Below, one piece after another: positions 25,891-38,166 of a DNA stretch of 64,000 bases (position 1 is its first letter; each line of letters opens with the position of its first letter). Below the pieces are notes generated by a model, which was not told the DNA's origin, made no database searches, and was given only the letters and a program-made list of their open reading frames with translations. A program made the translations under genes and the position numbers. This stretch comes from Pseudomonas fragi (GTDB lineage Bacteria > Pseudomonadota > Gammaproteobacteria > Pseudomonadales > Pseudomonadaceae): positions 1,736,001-1,800,000 of the forward strand of contig NZ_CP104861.1 of assembly GCF_025426255.1 (NCBI RefSeq). The letters are read 5' to 3'.

Positions 25891-28800
25891 GTGCGCCTGA
25901 CGTGCATCAAGCTGGCTGGCTTCAAGTCTTTCGTCGATCCGACCACGGTTAACTTTCCGAGCAATATGGCGGCGGTTGTAGGCCCTAACGGCTGCGGAAA
26001 GTCCAATATCATCGACGCCGTGCGCTGGGTAATGGGCGAAAGTTCGGCGAAAAACCTGCGCGGCGAATCGATGACAGACGTCATCTTTAATGGCTCCACC
26101 ACGCGCAAGCCAGTGAGCCAGGCCAGCATCGAGCTGGTTTTCGACAACTCTGACGGCACGCTGCTGGGTGAGTACGCGGCCTACGCCGAGATCTCCATCC
26201 GCCGTAAAGTCACCCGTGACAGCCAGACCACCTATTACCTCAACGGCACCAAGTGCCGTCGGCGTGACATTACCGATATCTTCCTCGGCACTGGCCTTGG
26301 ACCACGCAGCTACTCGATTATCGAGCAGGGCATGATCTCCAAGCTGATTGAATCCAAGCCTGAAGACCTGCGTAACTTTATCGAGGAAGCGGCGGGCATC
26401 TCCAAGTACAAGGAGCGGCGCCGCGAGACCGAAAACCGAATTCGCCGGACTCACGAAAACCTCGCCCGCCTGACGGACTTGCGAGACGAGTTGGGGCGCC
26501 AGCTTGAACGCTTGCACCGCCAGGCTCAGGCCGCTGAAAAGTATCAGGAATACAAGGCTGAGGAGCGTCAGCTCAAGGCCCAGCTGTCGGCCTTGCGCTG
26601 GCAGGCGCTGAACGAACAGGTGGGCCAGCGCGAAGCGGTCATTGGCAACCAGGAAGTCAGCTTCGAAGCCCTGGTGGCCGAGCAGCGAAACGCCGATGCC
26701 AGCATCGAACGCTTGCGTGACGGGCACCATGATCTGTCAGAACGCTTCAATTTGGAGCAAGGTCGTTTCTACTCCGTAGGCGGTGATATTGCCCGCGTCG
26801 AGCAGAGCATTCAGCACGGCCAGCAGCGTTTGCGGCAGTTGCAGGATGACCTGCGCGAGGCCGAGCGCTCGCGTCTCGAAACCGAGTCGCACCTGGGCCA
26901 TGACCGCACCATGCTTGCGACCTTGGGCGAAGAGCTGCAAATGCTTGAGCCAGAGCAGGAGCTGGCCAGCGCCTCCGCCGAAGAGGCGGGCGCCGCGCTT
27001 GAGACTTCCGAGCACACCATGCACGGCTGGCAAGAGCAGTGGGACAGTTTCAACCAGCGCTCGGCCGAGCCGCAGCGCCAGTCCGAAGTCTTGCAGGCCC
27101 GTATCCAACAGCTGGAAACCAGCATGGAACGCGTGGCCGAGCGTCAGCGGCGTTTGGCTGAAGAACGCGCCTTGTTGGCGGCGGACCCTGAAGACGCGGC
27201 CATTCTCGAGCTGAGTGAGCAGTTGGCCACCAGCGAGTTGACCCAGGAAGAACTGCAGGCCAGCGAAGAACTACTGGTCGAGCGCCTGGAGCAGGTGCGT
27301 CATGACTTGCAACAGGCGACGCAGAACCAGCAGCAGGCCCAGGGCGAACTGCAGCGACTTAACGGTCGTCTGGCCTCGCTTGAGGCCTTGCAACAGGCTG
27401 CGCTCGATCCTGGCACCGGTGCAGGCGAATGGTTGCGCGAACAGCAACTTGCCGAGCAGCCGCGGCTGGCCGAAGGCCTGCGCGTTGAAGCAGGCTGGGA
27501 GTTGGCCGTCGAGACCGTGCTGGGCGCCGATTTACAGGCGGTATTGGTCGACGATTTTTCACAGCTGGACCTGGCCGGTTTTGCCCAGGGCGATTTGCGC
27601 CTGTTCAGTGGCGCAGCCCAGGGATCCCGTTTGGCGGGCAGCCTGCTCGACAAGGTCGAGGCCGACTTTGACCTGGCGCCCTGGCTGGGTCAGGTCAAAC
27701 CGGTAGAGACTCTGGAGCAGGCGCTGGCCTTGCGCGGGCAACTGGTGGATGGCCAAAGCCTGATCAGCCGTGATGGCTATTGGGTCGGGCGCAACTTCTT
27801 GCGTGTTCGCCGCGCCAGTGAAGCTGAAAGTGGCGTTCTGGCCCGTGGTCAGGAAATCCAGCGCCTTGGGCTTGAGCGCGAAGAGCGTGAGGCCACCCTT
27901 GCGACGCTGGAAGAACAACTGCAACGTCTGCGCGAGCAACAGCTTACCCAAGAAGACTCGCGTGAGCAGGTTCGACGTCGCTTGCAAGACGAAGCCCGTC
28001 AGCAGGGCGAGATCAAGGCCAAACTATCTGCCAGCAAGGCCAAGGTCGAGCAATTGACCCTGCGCCGTCGGCGCCTGGATGAAGAGCTGGCCGAGTTGGG
28101 CGAACAGCGTGCGCTTGAGCATGAGCAAGTGGGCGAAGCACGCCTGCTCTTGCAAGATGCGCTGGACACCATGGCCACCGACACCGAGCAGCGTGAGTTG
28201 CTATTGGCTCGGCGCGACAATTTGCGTGAGCAACTGGACCGGGTCCGCCAGGATGCTCGCCAGCACAAGGATCACGCACACCAGTTGGCGGTTCGTCTGG
28301 GCTCGCTTAAAGCGCAGCACGACTCGACTCGTCAGGCGCTTGAGCGTCTTGAAATGCAGGCCGAGCGGCTGGCTGAAAAACGCGAGCAATTGAATCTCAA
28401 TCTGGAGGAGGGTGAAGCCCCTCTTGAAGAGCTGCGCCTGAAGCTCGAAGAGCTGCTCGACAAGCGCCTGAGCGTGGACGAGGAGCTCAAGATTGCCCAG
28501 ACCGCACTTGAAGATGCAGATCGCGAATTGCGTGAGGCTGAAAAGCGGCGTAATCAGGCTGAGCAACAATCGCAGCTGATTCGCGGTCAACTGGAACAGC
28601 AGCGCATGGAGTGGCAAGCGCTGACCGTGCGTCGTACGGCATTACAGGATCAATTGCTGGCAGACGGCTATGACTTGCACGGGGTGCTTGCCACCTTGAG
28701 CACCGAGGTCAATGAGCAGCAGGCCGAAGAGGAACTGGAGCGTATTGCGGCGCGGATTCAACGTCTGGGCGCGATCAACCTCGCGGCTATCGATGAGTAT

Positions 28801-29379
28801 CAGCAGCAATCTGAGCGCAAGCGTTATCTGGATGCTCAGGATGCTGATCTGGTCGAAGCGCTCGATACCCTGGAAAACGTTATTCGCAAGATCGACAAAG
28901 AGACCCGCAGCCGCTTTAAAGACACCTTTGATCAGATAAATGGTGGATTACAGGCACTTTTCCCAAAAGTTTTCGGTGGAGGCAGCGCTTACCTGGAACT
29001 GACGGGCGAAGATTTACTCGATACAGGAGTAACAATTATGGCGCGGCCGCCGGGCAAGAAGAACAGCACCATTCATTTGCTGTCCGGTGGCGAGAAAGCA
29101 TTGACGGCTCTGGCATTGGTTTTTGCCATTTTCAAACTCAATCCTGCGCCGTTTTGCATGCTCGATGAAGTCGATGCGCCGCTGGATGATGCCAACGTAG
29201 GCCGCTATGCGCGCTTGGTTAAAGAGATGTCGCAAACTGTGCAGTTTATCTACATCACCCACAACAAAATCGCCATGGAGATGGCGGATCAGTTGATGGG
29301 CGTGACGATGCATGAGCCCGGTTGTTCACGTCTGGTGGCGGTTGATGTTGAGGAGGCAATGGCAATGGTCGATGCTTGA
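25891..29379 (+). CDS. smc: Chromosome segregation protein SMC
   Basis: SMC is an ATPase of the condensin class that organises the chromosome with ScpA and ScpB. The 1162-residue protein has Walker A GPNGCGKS at 31-38, two long coiled-coil arms, a hinge around residues 505-650 (LGADLQAVLVDDF to VGRNFLRV), and a C-terminal head with signature LLSGGEKALTALAL and Walker B FCMLDEVDAPLDD. The start is the GTG at 25891, where the family sequence begins (RLTCIKLAGFKSFVDPT). Longer frames run into the GntR gene. It may be read from the GntR promoter. Confidence 0.96.
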   Translation: MRLTCIKLAGFKSFVDPTTVNFPSNMAAVVGPNGCGKSNIIDAVRWVMGESSAKNLRGESMTDVIFNGSTTRKPVSQASIELVFDNSDGTLLGEYAAYAEISIRRKVTRDSQTTYYLNGTKCRRRDITDIFLGTGLGPRSYSIIEQGMISKLIESKPEDLRNFIEEAAGISKYKERRRETENRIRRTHENLARLTDLRDELGRQLERLHRQAQAAEKYQEYKAEERQLKAQLSALRWQALNEQVGQREAVIGNQEVSFEALVAEQRNADASIERLRDGHHDLSERFNLEQGRFYSVGGDIARVEQSIQHGQQRLRQLQDDLREAERSRLETESHLGHDRTMLATLGEELQMLEPEQELASASAEEAGAALETSEHTMHGWQEQWDSFNQRSAEPQRQSEVLQARIQQLETSMERVAERQRRLAEERALLAADPEDAAILELSEQLATSELTQEELQASEELLVERLEQVRHDLQQATQNQQQAQGELQRLNGRLASLEALQQAALDPGTGAGEWLREQQLAEQPRLAEGLRVEAGWELAVETVLGADLQAVLVDDFSQLDLAGFAQGDLRLFSGAAQGSRLAGSLLDKVEADFDLAPWLGQVKPVETLEQALALRGQLVDGQSLISRDGYWVGRNFLRVRRASEAESGVLARGQEIQRLGLEREEREATLATLEEQLQRLREQQLTQEDSREQVRRRLQDEARQQGEIKAKLSASKAKVEQLTLRRRRLDEELAELGEQRALEHEQVGEARLLLQDALDTMATDTEQRELLLARRDNLREQLDRVRQDARQHKDHAHQLAVRLGSLKAQHDSTRQALERLEMQAERLAEKREQLNLNLEEGEAPLEELRLKLEELLDKRLSVDEELKIAQTALEDADRELREAEKRRNQAEQQSQLIRGQLEQQRMEWQALTVRRTALQDQLLADGYDLHGVLATLSTEVNEQQAEEELERIAARIQRLGAINLAAIDEYQQQSERKRYLDAQDADLVEALDTLENVIRKIDKETRSRFKDTFDQINGGLQALFPKVFGGGSAYLELTGEDLLDTGVTIMARPPGKKNSTIHLLSGGEKALTALALVFAIFKLNPAPFCMLDEVDAPLDDANVGRYARLVKEMSQTVQFIYITHNKIAMEMADQLMGVTMHEPGCSRLVAVDVEEAMAMVDA

Positions 29380-29637
29380 GCTATAAGCATGTAGGGCTAG
29401 TTTTTTCTTCTTGTAAGAAAAATATCTAGGATTTGACCGATATCACACGTAGGTCGAAGGCTACATGGGCATAACTCAATGCGACAGACGGTGTAAAGTT
29501 ATCTTTGGTCGTGTTAATTTAACGTCTAATTTTTTTGTACGTGGGTAAAACGCCATTCAGAACATAGAGTTGGCGCCACGTTTTAAAGGGCTTTAGGCTC
29601 TTCTTCATAGAATCATTTTTTAGGGGCACGGGATTAC

Positions 29638-30516
29638 ATGGAAATCGGTCTGCGCGAGTGGCTGATCGTCATCGGCATAGTGGTCATCGCCGGTATTCTT
29701 TTTGATGGCTGGCGCCGCATGCGCGGTGGTAAAGGCAAGCTCAAGTTTCGTCTTGATCGCAGCTTTTCCAACGCCCCTGACGACGAAAGCAGCCCTGAGT
29801 TGCTGGGCCCTTCACGGGTACTGGATACGCCAACCCATAAAGAGCCCCAGCTTGATGAGCAGGACCTGCCATCCGTGAGCATGCCGGCACGTGACAAGGG
29901 CTCCAAGCGCGGCAAGCGTGGTGGTGAGCCAAGTCAGGGCGACCTGAATCTCAATCTTGATCTGGATGACGGCCCGAGCATCAGCGCCCGTGATGATGAT
30001 TTTGTAGCGCAAGCCAAGCCGCGTGGGCGTTCAGCTGCGAGCGTGGCTGCGGTTGAGGTGAAAGAGCAGCAACCACAACCGGCCGCTGAAGAAGTCCTGG
30101 TGATCAGCGTAATTTGTCGTGACCCGGCCGGGTTCAAAGGCCCGGCACTGTTGCAGAACATCCTGGAAAGCGGTTTGCGTTTTGGCGAGATGGATATTTT
30201 CCATCGCCACGAAAGCATGGCCGGCAATGGCGAAGTCCTGTTTTCCATGGCCAACGCGGTCAAGCCGGGTGTGTTTGATCTGGACGATATTGACCTGTTC
30301 AGCACCCCTGCCGTCAGCTTCTTCCTTGGTTTGCCGGGCCCGCGTTATCCCAAGCAGGCTTTCGATGTGATGGTTGCCGCTGCACGCAAGCTGTCCCAGG
30401 AACTCAATGGCGAGCTCAAGGATGATCAGCGCAGTGTTTTGACGGCCCAGACCATCGAACACTACCGTCAGCGCATCGTTGAGTTCGAGCGTCGTGCCCT
30501 GACCCAAAAACGTTAA
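29638..30516 (+). CDS. zipA: Cell division protein ZipA
   Basis: ZipA tethers FtsZ to the inner membrane and stabilises the Z ring. The N-terminal membrane helix (about residues 8-24, [17 protein letters not shown]) is followed by a basic stretch, a polar linker and the C-terminal FtsZ-binding domain from about residue 152 ([11 protein letters not shown]) with [11 protein letters not shown] and [23 protein letters not shown]. The length is 292 residues. A 258-nt gap separates it from smc, with no other gene seen there. Confidence 0.94.
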   Translation: MEIGLREWLIVIGIVVIAGILFDGWRRMRGGKGKLKFRLDRSFSNAPDDESSPELLGPSRVLDTPTHKEPQLDEQDLPSVSMPARDKGSKRGKRGGEPSQGDLNLNLDLDDGPSISARDDDFVAQAKPRGRSAASVAAVEVKEQQPQPAAEEVLVISVICRDPAGFKGPALLQNILESGLRFGEMDIFHRHESMAGNGEVLFSMANAVKPGVFDLDDIDLFSTPAVSFFLGLPGPRYPKQAFDVMVAAARKLSQELNGELKDDQRSVLTAQTIEHYRQRIVEFERRALTQKR

Positions 30517-30522
30517 AAATGC

Positions 30523-30542
30523 CGGGAGCAGGCTTGCTCCCG
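30523..30542 (+). terminator. Short hairpin after zipA
   Basis: CGGGAGCA and TGCTCCCG pair over 8 bp around GGCT. There is no T-run. The GGGAGCAGGCTTGCTCCC core is the tip of the REP family at 43265-43311, so this may be a REP fragment. It could act as an attenuator before ligA. Confidence 0.45.
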
Positions 30543-30562
30543 CGCAGTGCAAAACGATTTAA

Positions 30563-32968
<2,406 letters not shown>

Positions 32969-33003
32969 TTCCCTGTAGATACTCTGTTCCAGGTCAGCCC
33001 CTG

Positions 33004-33054
33004 GTGGGAGCGAGCCTACTCGCGAATAATCTTCGCGAGCAGGCTCGCTCCCAC
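33004..33054. repeat. Long REP-type hairpin after ligA, family C
   Basis: Two 23-nt arms (33004-33026 and 33032-33054) are inverted copies with one mismatch around a 5-nt loop. Outer ends are GTGGGAGC and GCTCCCAC. It lies 36 nt after the ligA stop and probably also ends transcription. It belongs to the same family as 14555-14584 and 43265-43311. Confidence 0.85.
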
Positions 33055-33157
33055 GGCTGAAGTATCTCTGCAGCCCGCAGTAGCGGCTAGCGGGCGTTAT
33101 TGTTCTTCTCAATCCAAGTGCTTGAGCCCATTCATTTTTTTATTCTTGCAACAGCGG

Positions 33158-33185
33158 TTGTAAGTTTTTCTCAGACAGGTACAAT
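33158..33185 (+). promoter_or_regulatory. Sigma-70 promoter of the 4.5S RNA gene
   Basis: TTGTAA at 33158-33163 and TACAAT at 33180-33185 are separated by 16 nt. The predicted start near 33192 lies about 38 nt before the mature RNA. Confidence 0.65.
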
Positions 33186-33229
33186 GGCGCCGTTCGCTGC
33201 TAGGCGGATGTTGTTATGGTGACCCTATC

Positions 33230-33327
33230 GGTCCCTCCGCAACGATTACCCGTTAACCTGGTCAGATCCGGAAGGAAGCAGCCACAGCGGGAACATTGTG
33301 TGCCGGGGTGTGGCTGGTGGGGTTGCC
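33230..33327 (+). ncRNA. ffs: Signal recognition particle RNA (4.5S, small bacterial type)
   Basis: This RNA pairs with Ffh to deliver membrane proteins to the translocon. The conserved apical part GGTCAGATCCGGAAGGAAGC followed by AGCCA, and the return strand GTGTGCCGGGGTGTGGCTGG, are unmistakable. The ends GGTCCC and GGGGTTGCC pair to close the stem. The size is about 98 nt. It lies just upstream of dnaX, as in other pseudomonads. Exact ends may differ by a few bases. Confidence 0.95.
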
Positions 33328-33336
33328 TCCATTTTT

Positions 33337-33362
33337 AAAACCCGCAGTTCTGTCGGGTTTAG
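33337..33362 (+). terminator. Terminator-like hairpin after 4.5S RNA
   Basis: AAAACCCG and CGGGTTTA arms pair around CAGTTCTGT, just after the RNA's 3' end. The T-run is short (GGGTTT). Confidence 0.6.
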
Positions 33363-33546
33363 TCAAAATCAAAATCCAGTGTTCAAATCGTTTTTCGACG
33401 TTCAACTGAACTGTCGGCGTATCGCCGTGCCTGGATAAAACCTGGATTGCAGCGGTGCCGAGCAGTTTAAAGTGCGCATCGGATGCAATTTTGGCCTTGC
33501 TCCGCTAGCATTAGCCCCTTCCGCTTTTCAGACGCGACGGTTATCA

Positions 33547-35598
33547 ATGAGTTATCAGGTTCTTGCACGTAAATGGCGTCCGCGCTCGTTCCGCGAAATG
33601 GTCGGCCAGACCCATGTGCTCAAGGCTCTGATCAATGCCCTGGACAGTCAGCGCCTGCACCACGCCTACCTGTTTACCGGTACTCGTGGCGTCGGCAAGA
33701 CCACCATCGCGCGGATCATCGCCAAATGCCTGAACTGTGAAACAGGTATCACCTCGACCCCGTGCGGCGAGTGTTCGGTGTGTCGCGAAATCGATGAAGG
33801 GCGTTTTGTCGACCTGATCGAGATCGACGCCGCCAGCCGTACCAAGGTCGAGGACACCCGTGAACTGCTCGACAACGTGCAGTACGCCCCGAGCCGTGGG
33901 CGCTTCAAGGTCTACCTGATCGACGAAGTGCACATGCTCTCCAGCCATTCGTTCAATGCGCTGCTCAAGACCCTCGAAGAGCCGCCGCCCTACGTCAAAT
34001 TCATCCTGGCAACCACTGATCCGCAGAAATTGCCGGCCACGATCCTGTCGCGCTGCCTGCAGTTTTCGCTGAAAAACATGACACCTGAGCGTGTGGTCGA
34101 GCATTTGAGCCATGTGCTCAGTGTCGAGAACGTGCCGTTTGAAGACGACGCACTGTGGCTGTTGGGCCGTGCGGCCGATGGTTCGATGCGTGATGCCATG
34201 AGCCTCACCGATCAGGCGATCGCTTTCGGCGAAGGCAAGGTGCTGGCTGGCGACGTGCGGGCGATGCTCGGCACCCTCGACCATGGCCAGGTGTTTGACC
34301 TGTTGCACGCCTTGATCGAAGGCGATGCCCGTGCGCTGCTTGAAGCGGTGCGCCATCTGGCCGAGCAAGGTCCGGACTGGAGCGGCGTGCTGTCCGAGAT
34401 CCTCAATGTGTTTCACCGGGTTGCCATTGCCCAGGCGTTGCCGGATGGTGTCGACAACGGTCACGGTGACCGCGACCGCGTGTTGGCCCTGGCCAAGGCG
34501 TTGCCCGCCGAAGACGTACAGTTTTATTACCAGATGGGCCTGATTGGCCGGCGCGACTTGCCGCTAGCGCCAGACCCGCGTGGTGGCTTTGAAATGGTCA
34601 TGCTGCGAATGCTGGCTTTCCGCCCGGCAGATACCGTTAACGCACCGAGTCAGCCGCTAAAGCCAGTGGGGATCAGCCAGGCCACAGTTGATTCCGCCCC
34701 AACCGTGGCTGACGCTGCTTCTGTAGCGCCAGTAGTAGTTGCACCTGTTGCCGTACCGGTTCCGGTTGTTGAAGAACCGGTAGTCGAGGCTGTCCCTGCG
34801 CCTGTAGAGGCCCCCAAGGCGCCTGCAGTGCCAGAAAAGGACTTGCCCTGGAATGCGCCGTCTGTCCCGGTAATCGAGGACGAGGCTGTACCTGAGCCGG
34901 TGCTGGATACCGTTGGCGAGCCGCCCGAGCTGCCGCCGATGCCTTTGCCGACGCCAGACAGCGTTGTGCCGGATGCACCGCAGTGGGCAGCGGCGCCAAT
35001 CCCCGAGCCTACCGTTGAACAGGTGGATGCCGCTTTGTCGGGCATGGATCGCGATGACGAGCCGCCGCTGGATGAAGACTACATCGAACCGGACATGGAC
35101 TCGGCGGCCTACAGCTACCTCGACGAGCTGGCCAGTGAGCATGCGGCCGAGCCTGCTCCGGAACCCGAGCCGTTGCCTGCTGCAATGCCGGCGACCGGGT
35201 TAGCCCTTGAATGGCTGAACATGTTCCCCAAATTACCGGTATCGGGCATGACCGCCAGTATTGGTGCCAACTGCACCTTGATTGCGGTTGACGGTGATGA
35301 CTGGCTGTTGCACCTGGACCCGGCGCACAGCGCACTGTTTAACCTGACCCAGCAGCGCCGACTCAACGATGCACTGAACCAGTACACTCAGCGCACACTC
35401 AAAGTAACCATTGAGCTGGTCAAGCCGGAACAGGAAACCCCGGCCCAGGCTGCTTCGCGCTTTCGTGCAGAGCGCCAGCGGCTGGCCGAGGAGTCGATCC
35501 ATGCTGATCCGCTGATCCAGCACATGATCGAGCAGTTCGGCGCGGCAGTCCGCGAAGATTCGATTCAACCTGTAGACGTTGTTGAAGCCCAGGCTTAG
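33547..35598 (+). CDS. dnaX: DNA polymerase III subunits gamma/tau
   Basis: DnaX is the clamp-loader ATPase that organises the replisome. The 683-residue protein has Walker A GTRGVGKT at 45-52, zinc cysteines C64, C73, C76 and C79, the DEVHM Walker B and SRC sensor (ATILSRCLQ). A Pro/Ala/Val/Glu-rich linker follows (about 375-545), then a C-terminal tau domain for DnaB and alpha binding. The start is the ATG at 33547. I found no A6G slippery heptamer of the E. coli kind, so a gamma form by that frameshift is not supported. Confidence 0.96.
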   Translation: MSYQVLARKWRPRSFREMVGQTHVLKALINALDSQRLHHAYLFTGTRGVGKTTIARIIAKCLNCETGITSTPCGECSVCREIDEGRFVDLIEIDAASRTKVEDTRELLDNVQYAPSRGRFKVYLIDEVHMLSSHSFNALLKTLEEPPPYVKFILATTDPQKLPATILSRCLQFSLKNMTPERVVEHLSHVLSVENVPFEDDALWLLGRAADGSMRDAMSLTDQAIAFGEGKVLAGDVRAMLGTLDHGQVFDLLHALIEGDARALLEAVRHLAEQGPDWSGVLSEILNVFHRVAIAQALPDGVDNGHGDRDRVLALAKALPAEDVQFYYQMGLIGRRDLPLAPDPRGGFEMVMLRMLAFRPADTVNAPSQPLKPVGISQATVDSAPTVADAASVAPVVVAPVAVPVPVVEEPVVEAVPAPVEAPKAPAVPEKDLPWNAPSVPVIEDEAVPEPVLDTVGEPPELPPMPLPTPDSVVPDAPQWAAAPIPEPTVEQVDAALSGMDRDDEPPLDEDYIEPDMDSAAYSYLDELASEHAAEPAPEPEPLPAAMPATGLALEWLNMFPKLPVSGMTASIGANCTLIAVDGDDWLLHLDPAHSALFNLTQQRRLNDALNQYTQRTLKVTIELVKPEQETPAQAASRFRAERQRLAEESIHADPLIQHMIEQFGAAVREDSIQPVDVVEAQA

Positions 35599-35678
35599 CA
35601 GCGCCAGGATAGAAACTTACAGTCCGGGGCCGTTTTGATCCCGGGAGCATTGTCCAAATAACGTTTGAGGTGATTCCC

Positions 35679-36017
35679 ATGATGAAAGGTGGCATGGCCG
35701 GCCTGATGAAGCAGGCGCAGCAGATGCAGGAAAAAATGGCCAAGATGCAGGAAGAACTGGCCAATGCAGAAGTCACCGGCAAGGCGGGTGGCGATATGGT
35801 CACCGTGGTCATGACTGGCCGTCACGACATCAAGCGTGTGAGCATTGATCCGGCTCTGCTTGAAGGCGTCAGTGAAGATGACCGCGAAGTGCTGGAAGAT
35901 CTGTTTGCCGCTGCTGTCAACGACGCCGTTCGCAAGATCGAAGCCAACAGCCAGGACAAAATGTCGGGCGTGACTGCCGGCATGCAACTGCCGCCGGGCA
36001 TGAAGCTGCCGTTCTAA
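35679..36017 (+). CDS. ebfC: YbaB/EbfC-family nucleoid-associated protein
   Basis: This small dimeric DNA-binding protein (112 residues) is encoded between dnaX and recR, as in most proteobacteria. It begins [28 protein letters not shown], a long amphipathic helix, followed by the [16 protein letters not shown] strand region. The ATG at 35679 is the family start, and an in-frame GTG nine bases upstream is not needed. It probably works with RecR. Confidence 0.94.
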   Translation: MMKGGMAGLMKQAQQMQEKMAKMQEELANAEVTGKAGGDMVTVVMTGRHDIKRVSIDPALLEGVSEDDREVLEDLFAAAVNDAVRKIEANSQDKMSGVTAGMQLPPGMKLPF

Positions 36018-36025
36018 GGCGCTCA

Positions 36026-36057
36026 AAAATGCCAGGCCTTGAGCCTGGCATTTTTTT
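36026..36057 (+). terminator. Rho-independent terminator after ebfC
   Basis: AAAATGCCAGGC pairs with GCCTGGCATTTT around CTTGA, followed by a T-run. It separates ebfC from recR. Confidence 0.9.
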
Positions 36058-36135
36058 GCCTGTTTTACGGGCATTTGACGCCACCCCACACCGCGGGTAT
36101 AAACCGCGTCTCGTTGTTTTGTCGGACCTTTCCCT

Positions 36136-36738
36136 ATGAGCTTCAGCCCCCTGATTCGCCAACTGATCGATGCCTTGCGTACCTTGCCGGGTGTGGGTCA
36201 AAAGACCGCGCAGCGCATGGCTCTGCAACTGCTTGAACGTGATCGCAGTGGCGGTTCGCGCTTGGCTTTGGCCTTGACTCAGGCGATGGAGGGCGTGGGA
36301 CATTGCCGTCTGTGCAGAACCCTGACGGAAGACGACTTGTGCCCGCAGTGTGCCGACGTGCGCCGTGATGACACCTTGCTCTGTGTGGTCGAGGGGCCGA
36401 TGGATGTGTATGCCGTCGAGCAGACGGGCTATCGCGGGCGTTATTTCGTGCTCAAGGGGCACTTGTCGCCGCTTGATGGTCTGGGGCCTGAGGCGATTGG
36501 CATTCCGCAATTGATGACGCGTATTGCCGAACAGGGCACTTTTACAGAGGTGATCTTGGCGACCAACCCTACGGTTGAGGGTGAGGCCACTGCGCATTAC
36601 ATTGCTCAACTGCTCAGCAATAAAGGCCTGATCGCTTCACGGATCGCTCATGGTGTGCCGCTGGGGGGTGAGCTGGAGCTGGTCGATGGTGGCACTCTGG
36701 CTCATTCGTTCTCTGGGCGTCGGCCGATTATTTTGTAA
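36136..36738 (+). CDS. recR: Recombination mediator protein RecR
   Basis: RecR works with RecF and RecO to load RecA at gaps. It is 200 residues long. The N-terminal helix-hairpin-helix ([17 protein letters not shown]) is followed by a Cys4 zinc finger (C57, C60, C69, C72), then a Toprim domain with [12 protein letters not shown]. The C-terminus [25 protein letters not shown] is typical. Confidence 0.96.
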   Translation: MSFSPLIRQLIDALRTLPGVGQKTAQRMALQLLERDRSGGSRLALALTQAMEGVGHCRLCRTLTEDDLCPQCADVRRDDTLLCVVEGPMDVYAVEQTGYRGRYFVLKGHLSPLDGLGPEAIGIPQLMTRIAEQGTFTEVILATNPTVEGEATAHYIAQLLSNKGLIASRIAHGVPLGGELELVDGGTLAHSFSGRRPIIL

Positions 36739-36747
36739 GCCCAGTCT

Positions 36748-36820
36748 GTAGTCGCTGCCGCAGGTCTTTCAAAGTGGCGGGCCTGCTGCGCAGTCCATCG
36801 CAGCCTGCGGCAGCGGCTAC
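36748..36820. repeat. REPIN-like inverted repeat, family B
   Basis: GTAGTCGCTGCCGCAGG (36748-36764) faces CCTGCGGCAGCGGCTAC (36804-36820), one mismatch, 39 nt apart. It lies between the converging recR and apt genes and is related to 59413-59513. Confidence 0.8.
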
Positions 36821-36832
36821 ACAATGAGATGA

Positions 36833-37378
36833 TTACTCTGTCAGCGAAAACTCGGTCAGGCAGAAGGTAGGCACCCCCAAGTCTTGCAAGCGCTTTGAGC
36901 CACCCAGCTCGGGCAGGTCAATGATCGCAGCCGCTTCAAATACCTGGGCGCCCATGCGTCGTACCAGGTTGGCCGCGGCGATCAGCGTGCCGCCGGTGGC
37001 GATCAAGTCATCGACGATCAGCAATGAATCACCTTCACACAGGCTGTCGGCGTGAACTTCCAGAAACGCTTCGCCATATTCCGTCTGATAGCCTTCGGCC
37101 AAAACGTCAGCGGGCAATTTGCCTTGTTTGCGAAACAGGATCAGTGGTTTGTTTAGCTGATGTGCCAGTACCGAGCCAATCAAAAAGCCCCGGGCATCCA
37201 TGGCACCGATGTGGCTGAAGTCGGCCTCGACATAGCGCTCGATAAAGCTGTCGGCGATCACGCGCATGGCGCGGGGCGATTGATACAGGGGGGTGATATC
37301 GCGAAAGATGACTCCCGGCTTGGGGAAGTCAATGACCGGGCGGATCAGGGATTTGAGGCAAAAATTGTCGGAGACCAT
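36833..37378 (-). CDS. apt: Adenine phosphoribosyltransferase
   Basis: Apt salvages adenine with PRPP to AMP. The 181-residue protein has the family opening [24 protein letters not shown] and the PRPP loop [14 protein letters not shown]. Upstream on the opposite side lies anr, transcribed in the same direction from a gap of only 53 nt, so apt may be read from anr as well as its own promoter. Confidence 0.95.
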   Translation of the reverse strand: MVSDNFCLKSLIRPVIDFPKPGVIFRDITPLYQSPRAMRVIADSFIERYVEADFSHIGAMDARGFLIGSVLAHQLNKPLILFRKQGKLPADVLAEGYQTEYGEAFLEVHADSLCEGDSLLIVDDLIATGGTLIAAANLVRRMGAQVFEAAAIIDLPELGGSKRLQDLGVPTFCLTEFSLTE

Positions 37379-37431
37379 ATCGGGCTGTCCTGGCGTGCGT
37401 TAAGCGCGCCAGTATAACCCGGTAAGCCGTC

Positions 37432-38166
37432 TTAGACTTCCAGCGAACCACCGGCCAGGGCGCACAACTTGATGGGGTCAAGGATATGCACTTCCTTGCC
37501 TTCAGCTGTGATCAACTGGTTTTCCTGCAGGCGGGTAAAGACCCTGGACACCGTCTCAACGGCCAGGCCCAGATAATTGCCGATCTCGTTGCGCGACATG
37601 CTCAGGCGGTATTGATTGGCCGAAAAACCGCGAGCGCGAAAGCGTGCAGACAGGTTGACCAGAAAAGTTGCAATACGCTCGTCAGCCGTTTTTTTCGACA
37701 GCAGCAGCATCATTTGTTGGTCGTCACGAATTTCACGGCTCATCACGCGCATCAGCTGGCGGCGAAGCTGTGGCAGTTGCACAGAGAGTTCGTCGAGACG
37801 CTCGAAAGGAATTTCGCACACAGGTGTAGTTTCCAGCGCTTGGGCTGACACCGGGTAAGTCTCTGTGTCCATCCCGGAGAGGCCGACCAGTTCGCTCGGC
37901 AGATGGAAACCGGTAATTTGCTCTTCACCGTTGTCGCTTAGGCTGAACGTTTTCAGCGCGCCAGAGCGTACGGCGTAAACCGAGCCAAAGGTGTCGCCCT
38001 GACGGAACAGGAACTCGCCTTTTTTCAGTGGGCGACCGCGCTTGACGATTTCTTCCAGCGCATCCATGTCTTCCAGGTTCAACGAAAGTGGCAAACAGAG
38101 AGGCGCCAGACTGCAATCCTTGCACTGCGCCTGATTGTGAGCGCGCACTTTTACTGGCTCGGACAT
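37432..38166 (-). CDS. anr: Anaerobic regulator Anr (FNR/CRP family)
   Basis: Anr is the oxygen-sensing activator of pseudomonads, an FNR orthologue with a [4Fe-4S] cluster. The 244 residues show cluster cysteines C15, C18 and C24, with a fourth in [10 protein letters not shown] cyclic-nucleotide-type sensor domain follows, then a C-terminal helix-turn-helix [24 protein letters not shown] with the E-x2-SR recognition pattern for TTGAT half sites. Likely targets in this window are hemN and both cco operons. No Anr box was found in front of anr itself. Confidence 0.96.
   Translation of the reverse strand: MSEPVKVRAHNQAQCKDCSLAPLCLPLSLNLEDMDALEEIVKRGRPLKKGEFLFRQGDTFGSVYAVRSGALKTFSLSDNGEEQITGFHLPSELVGLSGMDTETYPVSAQALETTPVCEIPFERLDELSVQLPQLRRQLMRVMSREIRDDQQMMLLLSKKTADERIATFLVNLSARFRARGFSANQYRLSMSRNEIGNYLGLAVETVSRVFTRLQENQLITAEGKEVHILDPIKLCALAGGSLEV

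Noticed and set aside
25837..26730. 297-codon frame antisense to the start of smc
   Set aside because: Coding-strand shadow; the smc head domain is unmistakable.
33004..33054. Simple rho-independent terminator for ligA
   Set aside because: No T-run follows, and the sequence recurs elsewhere as a REP-type element, so it is listed as a repeat that may also terminate.
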